DNA of 64,000 nt from Cupriavidus necator. GTDB lineage: Bacteria > Pseudomonadota > Gammaproteobacteria > Burkholderiales > Burkholderiaceae. A model generated the notes under the pieces. That model worked only from the letters and a program-made list of their open reading frames with translations, did no database searches and was not told the origin of the DNA. Below are positions 7,078-15,949 of this stretch, piece by piece; the stretch's first letter is position 1; every line of letters begins with the position of its first letter. Where the stretch lies: NCBI GenBank assembly GCA_022041995.1, contig CP074386.1, forward strand, positions 124,001-188,000, written 5' to 3'. Made by a program: the position numbers and the translations under genes.

Positions 7078-9498
7078 TCAGGCGAGGTCCAGTTGGAGTT
7101 CCTCACCGGGCGTCCGTACCTGGTACCCCATCGCCCGGTAGCCACGCTGGCGCCGTTCCCACATGCGCAGCAGCGCGGAATGGCCGGCATCGACATAGTC
7201 CAGCACCCGCACGCTCGACTTGGTCGCGTGCTCGCGGTGCAGCCGGCCGGCATACTGCTGCAGCGTGCCCTTCCAGGAAATCGGCATTGCCAGCACCAGC
7301 GTATCCAGAGCCGGATGGTCGAACCCTTCGCCAATGAGCTTGCCGGTCGCCAGAACAACCCGGGGCACATCGTCGGCGAGCGCGTTCAGCGCTACGAGCT
7401 GCGCGGCGCGCTCCTTTCTTGCCAGGCGCCCATGCAGCACGAACAGCGGCTGCACGGAGGCGCCAAGCGCTTGCCGAAGGTTCTCCAGATGGTCCGTCCG
7501 CTCGGTCAGCACCAGCACCTTGCGCCCCTGCCGGTATTGCGCGGTGATGTCCGCGGCAATCCGTCCGGTGCGTTGGACATCGTTGACCAGACGTCCGAAG
7601 ACGTCCTGGATCGGCGCGTCGGCCGGCATGTCGACGGCGGTCGTGAGCCGGTGCGGAAACACCTCGAGCACCTGCGGCGCACCCGGGGCCAAAGGAGCCA
7701 CATGCCGGATCGGGCCGCACAGCATGAACATCACCGGCTGCTGGCTGTCGCGCCGCACCGGTGTCGCGGTGAGCCCCAGCACATAGCGCGCGTGAACGGC
7801 CTTGAGCACGGCTTCGAAGGAGTCGGCCGACACGTGGTGGCACTCGTCGACAATGACGTGCCCGTAACGCCGCAGCCAGTCGCCGCGTGGGCCGTCCGGC
7901 GACACCGACTGGAACATCGCGATATCGATCTGGCCGGTGGGCCGCAGCTTGCCTCCGCAAATCGTGCCGAGGCAGCGCGGCTCGAGCGCAAGAAATGTCT
8001 GCAGGCGCTCGCGCCATTGCTCGAGCAGCTCCCTACGGTGCACGAGGACGAGCGTATTGGCGCCGCGTCGGGCGATCATCGCGGCCGCCGTCACGGTCTT
8101 GCCAAAGGCGGTTGGCGCATGCAGGATGCCGGTGTCGTGCCGCAGAAGGTCCGCGATGGCAGCCTGCTGGTCGGCACGCAACGTGCCGGCGAACGACACC
8201 GCAAGCGGCTCCCCGGCGCAGCGCTCGTCGCGCAGGTCGCAGGCGATGTCATTGTCGCGCAACAGCGCCAGGACATCGTCCAGACAACCGCGCGGCAACG
8301 CCACGTGGCTCGGAAAATTCTCGGCGCGGCCAACAATGCGCGGGATGTTCCAGACGCTGACGCCGCGCGCCTGGGCCCGGTAAAACTCCGGATTCTGAAA
8401 CGCGGCCATCCGGATGAGCCGGTTGAGCAGCGTCTGCGGAATCGGCGCCTTCTCGAAGTAGAGCTGGTTGGCGAGCGTCAAGGTCAGGGACGCCGGCATC
8501 GGTCCGCTCAGCCGCCCGGGCCGGACTGGTGGCGGTTTCCAGGGTTCGGCCTGGTCCTCTTCGGCAATGAAGGCGACATCGAGCGGGTGGGCGCCGCCGG
8601 TGGCGCGGAAAATCACGCCCTCGATATCGCCACCGTGTATGGTTTGGATGGACGCTAGGTAATCCCACTGGTCGGCATAGGGCTGGAAATCGTCATCGAC
8701 GAACACGCTGCAGCCACACTCGCGCGGCTGCTTTTGCAGTGGCAACGCAATCAGGTTGCCGAAGCCGCCCTTGGGCAGCACGTCCTGATTCGGAAAGAGC
8801 CGGTCGTAGGACGACAGTTCCAGTTGCCGGCTGCGGGCACAGGTGTGACTGAGGATCGCTGAGCCCAGCCGTCGCGCATCGCGTGCGGTGACCGCTAACG
8901 TGAAGAAAATCCAGACATGGGCGCCATTGCCCGATCGCGAAATCTCGAGCGATACCGGAACTTCCAGTTCACGACAGGCCTGACAGAAGGCACGCGCATC
9001 TTCGCGCCAGCCGTCCTTGTCAAAATCGACCGCAAGAAAATAGCAGGTGCCATTCGGCAGCAACGGATAGAGGCCTACCGTGAGTTCGCCCGTCAGATGC
9101 CGCCGGATTACCTGGTCATCCAGCGGTAGAAACACGCGAGGATGGCATTCCTGACAATTGCTTCGATGATGCCTTTCGCAAGGACCAGTATGCTGGCCTA
9201 CGCACGCTGGCGCATAGCCAGGCAGGCCCGTCTTCCGGCTTTCAAAGCGGATGGCATAGACATCTGTGCGACCCCGGAAACGCTGCCGGAACAACTGCAC
9301 CTTCTGCTGGGGCGAGAGCGTGACTGTGTCCTGGGTTCGTGCCGGCCTGTGCCGCTCTGTCTGCGCGGGTTCGACGGCCAGTGGGACATGTGCCGGCACT
9401 AACGCGGCAAGCCTGGCATTTTCTGCTCGCAAACGTGCCACCTCGGCGAGCAATTCCTCCCGCGTCAACTCCTTCAAGACTTCGTCCCGCTGCTTCAT
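7078..9498 (-). CDS. TOTE-type primase-helicase (archaeo-eukaryotic primase plus SF2 helicase)
   Basis: 806 aa. Residues 5-35 form a leucine-zipper-like coiled coil. A Cys/His cluster (C99, H103, C107, C115, C118) suggests zinc. Residues about 130-300 match an archaeo-eukaryotic primase domain: metal motif AVDFD (156-160), GAHVWIFF (192-199) and GNLIALPLQ (247-255). Residues about 440-790 form a DEAD/DEAH-type superfamily 2 helicase: GKT at 466-468, DECH at 551-554, TATP at 577-580, and later GEGFDHP and QYAGRLHRE. This architecture is annotated as the TOTE conflict system primase. Its biochemical role is not settled; anti-invader nucleic-acid synthesis or unwinding is the working idea. It is the last gene of a minus-strand operon, 22 bp after a 50-codon ORF and 180 bp after a 2OG-Fe(II) oxygenase. 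All motifs look intact. Confidence 0.85.
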   Translation of the reverse strand: MKQRDEVLKELTREELLAEVARLRAENARLAALVPAHVPLAVEPAQTERHRPARTQDTVTLSPQQKVQLFRQRFRGRTDVYAIRFESRKTGLPGYAPACVGQHTGPCERHHRSNCQECHPRVFLPLDDQVIRRHLTGELTVGLYPLLPNGTCYFLAVDFDKDGWREDARAFCQACRELEVPVSLEISRSGNGAHVWIFFTLAVTARDARRLGSAILSHTCARSRQLELSSYDRLFPNQDVLPKGGFGNLIALPLQKQPRECGCSVFVDDDFQPYADQWDYLASIQTIHGGDIEGVIFRATGGAHPLDVAFIAEEDQAEPWKPPPVRPGRLSGPMPASLTLTLANQLYFEKAPIPQTLLNRLIRMAAFQNPEFYRAQARGVSVWNIPRIVGRAENFPSHVALPRGCLDDVLALLRDNDIACDLRDERCAGEPLAVSFAGTLRADQQAAIADLLRHDTGILHAPTAFGKTVTAAAMIARRGANTLVLVHRRELLEQWRERLQTFLALEPRCLGTICGGKLRPTGQIDIAMFQSVSPDGPRGDWLRRYGHVIVDECHHVSADSFEAVLKAVHARYVLGLTATPVRRDSQQPVMFMLCGPIRHVAPLAPGAPQVLEVFPHRLTTAVDMPADAPIQDVFGRLVNDVQRTGRIAADITAQYRQGRKVLVLTERTDHLENLRQALGASVQPLFVLHGRLARKERAAQLVALNALADDVPRVVLATGKLIGEGFDHPALDTLVLAMPISWKGTLQQYAGRLHREHATKSSVRVLDYVDAGHSALLRMWERRQRGYRAMGYQVRTPGEELQLDLA

Positions 9499-9520
9499 CT
9501 CACTAAAGGTGTCATCGGCA

Positions 9521-9673
9521 TCACCCTTCGTCGGTCAATACCACCGACTTGGCGCGATTGATCGGTTCGAGGATGAAGCCGTCTCGTGCAGCCGGTTCAT
9601 AGGCACGGCTCTGATTACAAAGATTCAGGGCTTCAGGTACAGCTTCATCGACCGCCTCGGTATTGATATCCAT
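9521..9673 (-). CDS. 50-aa small protein between oxygenase and TOTE gene
   Basis: A short open frame (MDINTEAVDEAVPEALNL...EPINRAKSVVLTDEG) fills the gap between its two large neighbours on the same strand. The ATG at 9673 is preceded by AAAGGTG about 7 nt upstream. That ribosome site overlaps the oxygenase stop codon, so translational coupling is likely. An in-frame ATG at 9691 would add six residues. The product is acidic in its first half, with no signal peptide, membrane segment or known motif. I do not recognise it. Its position in a possible conflict operon makes a regulatory or adaptor role conceivable, but that is inference only. Confidence 0.5.
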   Translation of the reverse strand: MDINTEAVDEAVPEALNLCNQSRAYEPAARDGFILEPINRAKSVVLTDEG

Positions 9674-9677
9674 CACG

Positions 9678-12065
9678 TCACCTTTCGTCATCAGTCTCTC
9701 GCTCCTGGACGTTCACCCGGTATGGCCCAGCGCCAGGTTGTCCTCCCTGTTCGGGGACGGACTCAAGCCGTTCGAGGTTGCGCAGATCCTCCTTGCGTTG
9801 CCGCACGCGCCGCTCGTAGCTTGCCTGATTCTTGGTGCAGATCAGACTGTAGGGTCTTCCGACCCTGCTTGTGGCGCAATCTACATCGCAACCATGTACG
9901 GTGATGGCGCTCTCAACATGGCGGCGATCTTTCTCGGCGGCCTTAAATACCCACTCCCTGCGCGTGGGATCCACCAGGAACCGGCCGAGCCCGGCGCAAT
10001 GGGCGCAACGGCAGAGGATTGGATTCGCCCGCGCGAAATCCGGCGGTGGTGCCAATGGCGGGGCAATACGGATGCGCAGATGTGCCAGAGCGGCGCTACG
10101 CAGGCGCTGCACCGATGCGCTCTTCACTGTCGGTCCGCGTTCGCTCAGCGTCAGGATGGCCGGGACCACAATGGCGTCCAGGTCAAACGAAGCCGGATAC
10201 GCCAGGACATGCCCCACAACAAGGTCGGCCAGTAATGGCGCGTCAATGCGCGCGAGGGCAGTGAGCAGATCTTCGATCAGGCTTGGCGTGATCGGATCCG
10301 GGGGAAGGAAATGGTCGGGTCGGGCGGAGGTGCGTTGCCCTGTCAGCGTTTGGACGAGCGTCGTGGCTGCCGGGTGAAGAAGTACAGGAGAATTTCCGAA
10401 CTGGTCACTTTCGCCGATCCGCGCCAGTAGACCGGCGCAGGCACCGGGCATCATCTGCGCGTTCCAGGCGATGATCTGTTCCACGAGTTCGGACGCCCGC
10501 TGCGGCAGGAGAAGGCCGGCTGCGCGCGTCAGTGCCTCGTTCTCGCTGCCGTGATACATCCACTTGGCCGGCATGATGTCCAGCAGGGTGTCGAGGTGCG
10601 CGGTGTCGCGTAGCTGCGTTAGGCTCGCCACCATGCAAATGACCTGGTCCCCGTTACCATAGTAACCACGCGATGCCGGCCAGTCGCGCAGCATGTAGCC
10701 GGCGAGCGTATGCGCATCGTGCCATTGGGGCGAGGCCTGACTCTCCCCACTCTGTTCCCAACGAGCGGCCAGATCACTCAGGTACGGCAGGGTCACGCCC
10801 AAACCTGCTTGATGAATCACGGCAAGTCGTCGCGTCCGGGGCCATAGCACAAAGGCCGCCCGCCGGTAGGTCCGCTCAAAGGTCGCGCCCTCGTTGCCGG
10901 TGGCCTCGTGGAAATGCTGTTCGTCAGGCTCCAATTCGTCGAAGCTTCCCGGTGGACAGAGTTCGTCTTCCTCGAAAGGCAGGGCAGTGATGGCCGGCTT
11001 GCTGCCATCGGGCTGCCGCCAGTCCGAGATCGTCAGCGTCCGCTCGATGAGTTCGCCGATCTCGAAGTCATCGTCGTATCCATCCTCATCGTCCTCATAT
11101 CGGTCGCGGTACCATCGGCTTCGTCTGCGCGAGGCATAACCGGCATATTCCGCGGTCCCCGTTTCCTCGATCGACACCAGCGCCAGGTGAAGGTCGCACT
11201 CAGCTTCGTTTGCGGCGCGAATGAGTACACCAGCGGCGGCGGCATCTGCATTTTTCAAAGCGTCAAATGCCAGTTCTGCCGGCGTATAGGCGTGCTCCAG
11301 CGGATAGATCAGCTTGTTTGGTGAGTCGTCATCGGGCGAATCCTTGTTTGCGACCCAACGCCGCAGCAGCGCCGTGATCACTGACAGTTCGCCGCCATAG
11401 TCCGGTGGCGCGGAAGGCTGGCGCCGGCCAGCGCGGGCCAGGTTGTAAATGAGGACCAGCCGGTAACCCGAGGTAACCGGACGCACCTCATGCACACAGT
11501 CCGCGTAGAACGCCGCGAACGACACCGTGGCCGAGTCGGACCCGCCCAGATCGAGGCAGACTTCGCGTCCCCGGTGGCGGACAATGAGTTCCCCGCCGCT
11601 GCTGACCGAGGGCAGCGCCACCACGAGGGTGGCGAACATCCCCGGAATTTTCTCCGTGTCGCGATGCTCGACGAAAAAGCTGCCGGTATCATAGATCAGC
11701 AGCTTGTACAGTTCTGCCGTTACGGGTTCGGTCACCCCCAGCCCTGCCGCCACTTGGCCAATCATCGCATGCAGGGTCTTGGGCCAGCTTTGCCCGGCAA
11801 GGTGGACGCCGCCAGCATCAATCTGCCAAGTCCGGCGAACCTCGGTATCTACGAGCGTTTCCTCTCCGCGACCGTAGGGTGCCCGCTCCGCAACGGCGAC
11901 AAGCTGTTCGCCCTGCACGGAAAGCAGTGGCAGCGCGATGCGGCCAACGCCATCTACTTCCAGATTGGGCATGACGATTTCGGACCTGCCCGAGGCACAG
12001 AAATCCCCGTGGCAACGAATGGTCGGAATTATCTTTGCCAGGTCGCGAGTGATCGCACGCTTCAA
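9678..12065 (-). CDS. large 2OG-Fe(II) oxygenase family protein
   Basis: 795 aa from the TTG at 12065, which I prefer to the far-upstream ATG because AGGAGAA lies 5 nt before it. Residues about 115-210 are a prolyl-4-hydroxylase-like double-stranded beta-helix: iron ligands H134 and D136 (EHRDTEK) and H192 (CVHEV), and the 2-oxoglutarate-binding R202 (GYRLVLIYNL). The remaining 580 residues are mostly helical with an Asp/Tyr-rich insert (RYEDDEDGYDDDFEIGE). They end in a Cys-rich segment (CRCAHCAGLG) and a Lys/Arg coiled tail, an arrangement also seen in uncharacterised fungal and bacterial relatives. Substrate unknown; protein or nucleic-acid hydroxylation are both possible. It is the first gene of the operon with the small ORF and the TOTE primase-helicase. 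Confidence 0.8.
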   Translation of the reverse strand: MKRAITRDLAKIIPTIRCHGDFCASGRSEIVMPNLEVDGVGRIALPLLSVQGEQLVAVAERAPYGRGEETLVDTEVRRTWQIDAGGVHLAGQSWPKTLHAMIGQVAAGLGVTEPVTAELYKLLIYDTGSFFVEHRDTEKIPGMFATLVVALPSVSSGGELIVRHRGREVCLDLGGSDSATVSFAAFYADCVHEVRPVTSGYRLVLIYNLARAGRRQPSAPPDYGGELSVITALLRRWVANKDSPDDDSPNKLIYPLEHAYTPAELAFDALKNADAAAAGVLIRAANEAECDLHLALVSIEETGTAEYAGYASRRRSRWYRDRYEDDEDGYDDDFEIGELIERTLTISDWRQPDGSKPAITALPFEEDELCPPGSFDELEPDEQHFHEATGNEGATFERTYRRAAFVLWPRTRRLAVIHQAGLGVTLPYLSDLAARWEQSGESQASPQWHDAHTLAGYMLRDWPASRGYYGNGDQVICMVASLTQLRDTAHLDTLLDIMPAKWMYHGSENEALTRAAGLLLPQRASELVEQIIAWNAQMMPGACAGLLARIGESDQFGNSPVLLHPAATTLVQTLTGQRTSARPDHFLPPDPITPSLIEDLLTALARIDAPLLADLVVGHVLAYPASFDLDAIVVPAILTLSERGPTVKSASVQRLRSAALAHLRIRIAPPLAPPPDFARANPILCRCAHCAGLGRFLVDPTRREWVFKAAEKDRRHVESAITVHGCDVDCATSRVGRPYSLICTKNQASYERRVRQRKEDLRNLERLESVPEQGGQPGAGPYRVNVQERETDDER

Positions 12066-12242
12066 ACTGCTTCTCCTATGTTTCATGGTTTCAGGAACGG
12101 CCCACCTTCCGCCAGGGCGTGGCGTCGAGTAGCACTTCTCGTACCGGTCGATCGGAAAGTTGAGGGTTCCCCGAAAATTCACGTACCCAAAATGGGGGTT
12201 GTAAGCCGGAACCGCCGAAAATTCCGTCGCCCGTCCCGACCA

Positions 12243-12783
12243 TCAACCCGCAAACTGCTTGATCCGATCGGCTAGGTGTCCGAACGCTTCGTTCACGTAC
12301 TCCAATGCTCTAGGTTCAGCACCCTGCGCGCGTAGAGCGCTCTTGAAGCTGTCCAGTTCGGACAGCCATTTCCGATGCAGCTGACCCAACTCGTTGACTT
12401 GCGGCTGGAAGCCTTGCAGGTTGCCGCTTCCACGAAACGCTTGATAGCCGCGCTCAAGGGTTGCCGCCGTGACCAGCAGTTGAGCCGCCCGTTGCTTGTG
12501 CTCTTCGAAGACCTCGGCCATGCCGTCATAGGGCCGCGAGCCTTGTTGCGCTCGGCTTCGGACGCCTCCTCCATGATGAGGGCGTAGCGGTAGAACCCGG
12601 GAAATTCGTGGCACAGCGCCATGAGTTGCTGGTCGGAGGTGCCGACCCAAATCTTGTGCAGGTTGGGCACGTAACCCATAATGCGGTTGATGATGCATGA
12701 GTGTCGCTGCCGCCCTGGGCGGCAAGTTGTTGCATGTGCTGATCGACCTTCGCTGCCAGTCGGCGAAATTCATTCATGCTCAT
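12243..12783 (-). pseudogene. frameshifted unknown helical protein
   Basis: Three consecutive reading frames give one plausible protein: MNEFRRLAAKVDQHMQQLAAQ (start), then MGYVPNLHKIWVGTSDQQLMALCHEFPGFYRYALIMEEASEAER, then MAEVFEEHKQRAAQLLVTAATLERGYQAF...IKQFAG. Frame changes near 12680 and 12540 break the gene. The restored product would be about 178 aa, helical and soluble. I do not recognise the family. It lies between the oxygenase gene and the HigBA-like pair on the same strand; whether it once belonged to either unit is unknown. Confidence 0.55.
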
Positions 12784-12832
12784 GCATGTCCCATTCTTCA
12801 TCAGCAATGCGGGCGCTCATCGGGGCATCTGG

Positions 12833-13168
12833 TCAGGCGGTAGCGAGAGTCAGGTGCCCGACCGGCTCGGATGCCGGTCGCACCTTGATTTCGATGTCGT
12901 AGCCGAGGCGATTCAGGCAGTCCATTAGCTTGCGTTCGGACAGGTTGGTGAAGTCGCCACGCATCATGCCCGACACCTTCGGTTGCGGAATGCCCATGCG
13001 CTTCGCCGCCGCTTGTTGGGTGAGCCCGAGGGCACGCATCGCCTTCCTGATCTCGACGACCAGGCCGGTTTTGATCTTGAGCTTTTCGGCGTCGGGCAGC
13101 CCAAGGTCGGCGAAGACGTTGCCCGAGCTGCGCTGAACCTCGACGCCTTCAATGATTCGTTTTTGCAT
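12833..13168 (-). CDS. higA: XRE-type antitoxin of a HigBA-like pair
   Basis: 111 aa with a helix-turn-helix (LGLTQQAAAKRMGIPQPKVSGMMRGDFTNLSERKLMDCLNRLG) typical of XRE antitoxins that follow a RelE/Gp49-type toxin. It overlaps the toxin frame by 20 bp in toxin-first order, as in higBA. It should neutralise the toxin and bind the TACCTG-TT-CAGGTA palindrome upstream of the operon. The reading frame appears intact. The symbol denotes the family type, not a proven orthologue. Confidence 0.8.
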   Translation of the reverse strand: MQKRIIEGVEVQRSSGNVFADLGLPDAEKLKIKTGLVVEIRKAMRALGLTQQAAAKRMGIPQPKVSGMMRGDFTNLSERKLMDCLNRLGYDIEIKVRPASEPVGHLTLATA

Positions 13169-13529
13169 TTCGTAGCTCCTGTGCCAATGCTTCGGCCACC
13201 TTCAGCCGAGCGCGGATGATGTCCATGTCTGCCTTCGGCGTGGCGATCCCGCTCTTGCTCTTCTTCTGGAAGAAGTGCAGGACGAACACCGCTTCCGCAA
13301 ACTTGACCGTGTAGACTGCTCTATAGGTGCCGCCGGCATCGTCTTCGACGACCTCCAGCACGCCGGCACCGCCGAAGCCCTTGAGTACCTTCGCTGCGTC
13401 ATCCTGGTCGCCCATCTGCGCCAGCGACAGCGCGTAACCGAAACGCCGACGTACGTCGAGCGGCAACGCCATCAGATCCTTGTAGCTGCTCGCGATCCAT
13501 TCGAGCGGTTTTTCTTTGTCAGCTGCCAT
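13149..13529 (-). CDS. higB: RelE/HigB-like (Gp49-type) toxin
   Basis: 126 aa. The core AGVLEVVEDDAGGTYRAVYTVKFAEAVFVLHFFQKKSKSGIATPKADMDIIRARLKVAEAL is the phage Gp49-like/HigB fold signature: Arg and Tyr in strand 2, FxKKSxxG..TP before the last helix. Such toxins are ribosome-dependent mRNA endonucleases. The first gene of the pair; a 6-bp-arm palindrome lies 13 bp upstream of its ATG. It sits inside the same direct-repeat-bounded segment as the TOTE operon, so it may serve to retain that segment (inference). Confidence 0.8.
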   Translation of the reverse strand: MAADKEKPLEWIASSYKDLMALPLDVRRRFGYALSLAQMGDQDDAAKVLKGFGGAGVLEVVEDDAGGTYRAVYTVKFAEAVFVLHFFQKKSKSGIATPKADMDIIRARLKVAEALAQELRNAKTNH

Positions 13530-13541
13530 GGCGGCATTTTA

Positions 13542-13555
13542 TACCTGTTCAGGTA
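13542..13555. promoter_or_regulatory. candidate HigA operator
   Basis: TACCTG TT CAGGTA, a perfect 6-bp-arm palindrome immediately upstream of the toxin start and overlapping the expected promoter. Confidence 0.55.
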
Positions 13556-13852
13556 ATACCGCAAGCGAGGCAGGCTCAAGACAGTGTGGCGAAACAAGTG
13601 TGTCGCGACATATCCGCAACAGTGACATGCACCAACCTCTGGCTGGCCTCAAAATTGTGCGGAAAACCATGTCGCCAGCGCTACAGCCATGCCAATGCGC
13701 GGCACTACGGAATGCTGGCGGCTCCTGCTTGATCGCCACCGTCTCGACTGCCTGGCGTAGGCTTCGGGGCACGCTGGATCCACTATCGCAAGACGACAGA
13801 CCCAGGCTGCGCGGTCAAAGCTATCCGAACCGGAAAAACTCCACGCTCTGCC

Positions 13853-13968
13853 CCTCAAGTGACTTCGGGAGTACGATGTCCGCCCGCGATTTCGGATCGT
13901 GTCACCTGGATGGGGGCGGAAGATGCCGGGCTTGGAATTTCGTTATGTGGGGAAAGACAGCTTGCCTT
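13853..13968 (+). repeat. 116-bp direct repeat (right) with start of Tn3-type tnpA
   Basis: Partner of 6811-6925, same orientation. Here the tnpA frame that starts at 13923 continues past the repeat to the IS insertion at 14110. Confidence 0.9.
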
Positions 13969-14109
13969 CTCGATTGTCGGAATTCGATGTCGAGTACTAT
14001 TTCGCGCTGACCGATAGCGATGTTGCTGCAATCAACCAGAAATTTCGGCGTGCCGGCCGTGCCGGAGCCGCCATCCAGCTGGCATTTCTGCGGGCAAGTG
14101 GCTGTACCC
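13923..14109 (+). pseudogene. tnpA: N-terminal fragment of a Tn3-family transposase
   Basis: 62 codons (MPGLEFRYVGKDSLPSRLSEFDVEYYFALTDSDVAAINQKF...IQLAFLRASGCTL). The pattern LTDSDVAAINQ..GAAIQLAFLRASG is the N-terminal DUF4158 region of Tn3-family TnpA. The gene is cut by the 1.7-kb IS at 14110, and I could not recognise its continuation beyond 15811. A full TnpA would be about 1000 aa, so this is a remnant. Confidence 0.75.
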
Positions 14110-15811
14110 TGGCGTGGTTCAAAAGCCGGCTTTTTTGCGTTAAACGGACGAGCTGAACCGTCCTGCATAAAAATGCAGAATTGGTAAGGAATGCGATGCA
14201 AACTGGAGGCCTGCAACGACCTCCCCGGCATCAGATCTGCCGGGGTTGAAGCGGGCCGAGTCCGAGCAGCGTCAGCCAGTGCGAATGTGCTTCCCCGGTC
14301 ATCGCTTCGCGCGGACTTTTGCCGACCCGCGCGCTGCAACGGCTGCGTGTGAAGCGACGATGATTGACGAAGAATTTCAGCAGCTCCAGCCAGGCGCGAC
14401 CGCCGCCCAGATGGTGCCGCAGCGTCAGGCAGTTGCGCAGGCGCGAGTTCAGGTTCTCCACCAGGGAACTGCTACGCGGAGTGTCGTGCAGCGCCTGCGA
14501 AACCGCAGTCCAGACTTCGTGGAACCGGCGGCCGATGGCCGCATGCAGCCGGTTCCATGCCTGCCAGAATGCGACGGAGGTTTCCGGCTTGCGGTGCAAC
14601 AGGCACGTTGCCCGTACGAGATGCCCGGCGACGGCAGTATCGCTTGCGATGGCGTCGAGCTTCTGGTCCAGCACGCCGGCGAAGGCGAGCAGATCGTTGC
14701 GCTGGTTTTGCAGGGCCACGCGCATCGTGCCGATGCGTGAGGGATCTTCAGGTTCACGCTGACGAAGTTGCTCGACGATAAAGTCGAACAGCTCCTGGCG
14801 GGTCGGCAGATCGGGCCCGGCCAGCGACAGGACATCGCGCTCCAGCCACAGGGCAAGTGTGCGAAGGTCGTCCGCGCGCTGATGTGCCCGCGCCTCGAGC
14901 GGGCGAAGTTCGTCAAGCCGGTCAATCAGGAGGCTGTCCTGGCAGCGCCGGCGGGGATTAGCCAGTCGCGCTTCGAGGGCTTTGCGTTCAGTGCGTACGC
15001 CGCTGGCCAGACGTGTCCAGATGTTGGCCAGGGTTTCGAACTGCTGGCAGATATGGAAAACATCGCCGTGACAGGGGGTATCGGGCCATGCGAGCTTCTG
15101 GCCTGCGCGCAGACCCGTGCCGGCGTCGGCAACAGTAAAGTCGGGATGCAGTCCCTGCCTCTGCAGGTCCAGCAGATGGATGGCCCAGGTATCGCCATCA
15201 CGGTGGTCTTCGTCAGCCAGCAGATAGCAGTAGGTGGAAGCCGCATCGATGCCGGTAAGAACCGGCCGGGTCCCCTGAAAGATCTCGTCGTGCAGTCCCA
15301 CCCGGATGGCCGACAGGTCGATGCTGTTGTTGATGGCCATCGCCCGCTGCGCGGCACGCTGGTGAACATTGTGCACGGTGCCCAGGCTGATGGACACGCC
15401 CAGCAGGTCGCTCATGAATTCGATGACGCCGCGCATCGAGGCGTGGCCGATCATCGTCAGTGCGAGGATGACCTGCTCCAGCCATCGTCGGGTCACCGGC
15501 AGCGAGAACAGGACCTTGTCGGCGTCTTCGTCGATTTGCGTTGTCGAAAAGGCTTCATCCAGCGCGGCGCTCGCCTTGCGCATCTGGCGATAGACGAGTG
15601 GACGGCTGACACCGTGGCGGGCGGCCATGGCGCTGACGGGTTCAGCGCCCGCCAGGGCGCGAACGGCCATCATCTTGCGGTCGCAGCCAGCCGGTTTTAC
15701 GGAAACAGGGCAGACGGATGAAGTCATGGGGACGCCGAAATTAAAGTGGGCCACATTATCCCGCACTTTCATTTCTGCCCTGCCTGTGTAACGCCGGGAT
15801 GAACCACGCCA
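14110..15811 (-). mobile_element. 1.7-kb IS with 12-bp perfect terminal repeats
   Basis: Ends are TGGCGTGGTTCA at 14110-14121 and its exact reverse complement at 15800-15811. It carries one transposase gene and is homologous in length (1702 vs 1701 bp), ends and protein to the element at 47223-48923; the remnant at 4032 belongs to the same family. No target duplication is obvious. Confidence 0.85.
14231..15772 (-). CDS. DDE transposase of the 1.7-kb IS
   Basis: 513 aa from the ATG at 15772 (MKVRDNVAHFNFG); an internal start at 15727 is also possible. A helix-turn-helix (PVSAMAARHGVSRPLVYRQMRKA) is followed by a catalytic region with candidate acidic residues in VLTGIDAASTYCYLLADE, DFTVADAGTGLRAGQK and SSLVENLNSRLRNCL (Glu). 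The C-terminal LLGLGPLQPRQI is shared with the two relatives in the window. I cannot place it in a named IS family with certainty. The frame is intact. Confidence 0.8.
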   Translation of the reverse strand: MKVRDNVAHFNFGVPMTSSVCPVSVKPAGCDRKMMAVRALAGAEPVSAMAARHGVSRPLVYRQMRKASAALDEAFSTTQIDEDADKVLFSLPVTRRWLEQVILALTMIGHASMRGVIEFMSDLLGVSISLGTVHNVHQRAAQRAMAINNSIDLSAIRVGLHDEIFQGTRPVLTGIDAASTYCYLLADEDHRDGDTWAIHLLDLQRQGLHPDFTVADAGTGLRAGQKLAWPDTPCHGDVFHICQQFETLANIWTRLASGVRTERKALEARLANPRRRCQDSLLIDRLDELRPLEARAHQRADDLRTLALWLERDVLSLAGPDLPTRQELFDFIVEQLRQREPEDPSRIGTMRVALQNQRNDLLAFAGVLDQKLDAIASDTAVAGHLVRATCLLHRKPETSVAFWQAWNRLHAAIGRRFHEVWTAVSQALHDTPRSSSLVENLNSRLRNCLTLRHHLGGGRAWLELLKFFVNHRRFTRSRCSARVGKSPREAMTGEAHSHWLTLLGLGPLQPRQI

Positions 15812-15949
15812 TCTTGAGGCATGGTAGCTGCTGCCACGACGACGGGCAATCCGCGAGCGGGTAACCATGTCTATATGCGAGATAAGCGTTATCCCTAACG
15901 TGCCGAATCAGGGCGCGACATCATGGCGCTGATGTGTTTGGACTTCCGG

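Noticed and set aside
6733..8658. Long plus-strand open frame (641 codons) opposite the TOTE gene
   Set aside because: GC-rich antisense shadow of a gene with complete helicase and primase motifs; its own product is Arg/His/Gln-rich without any motif.
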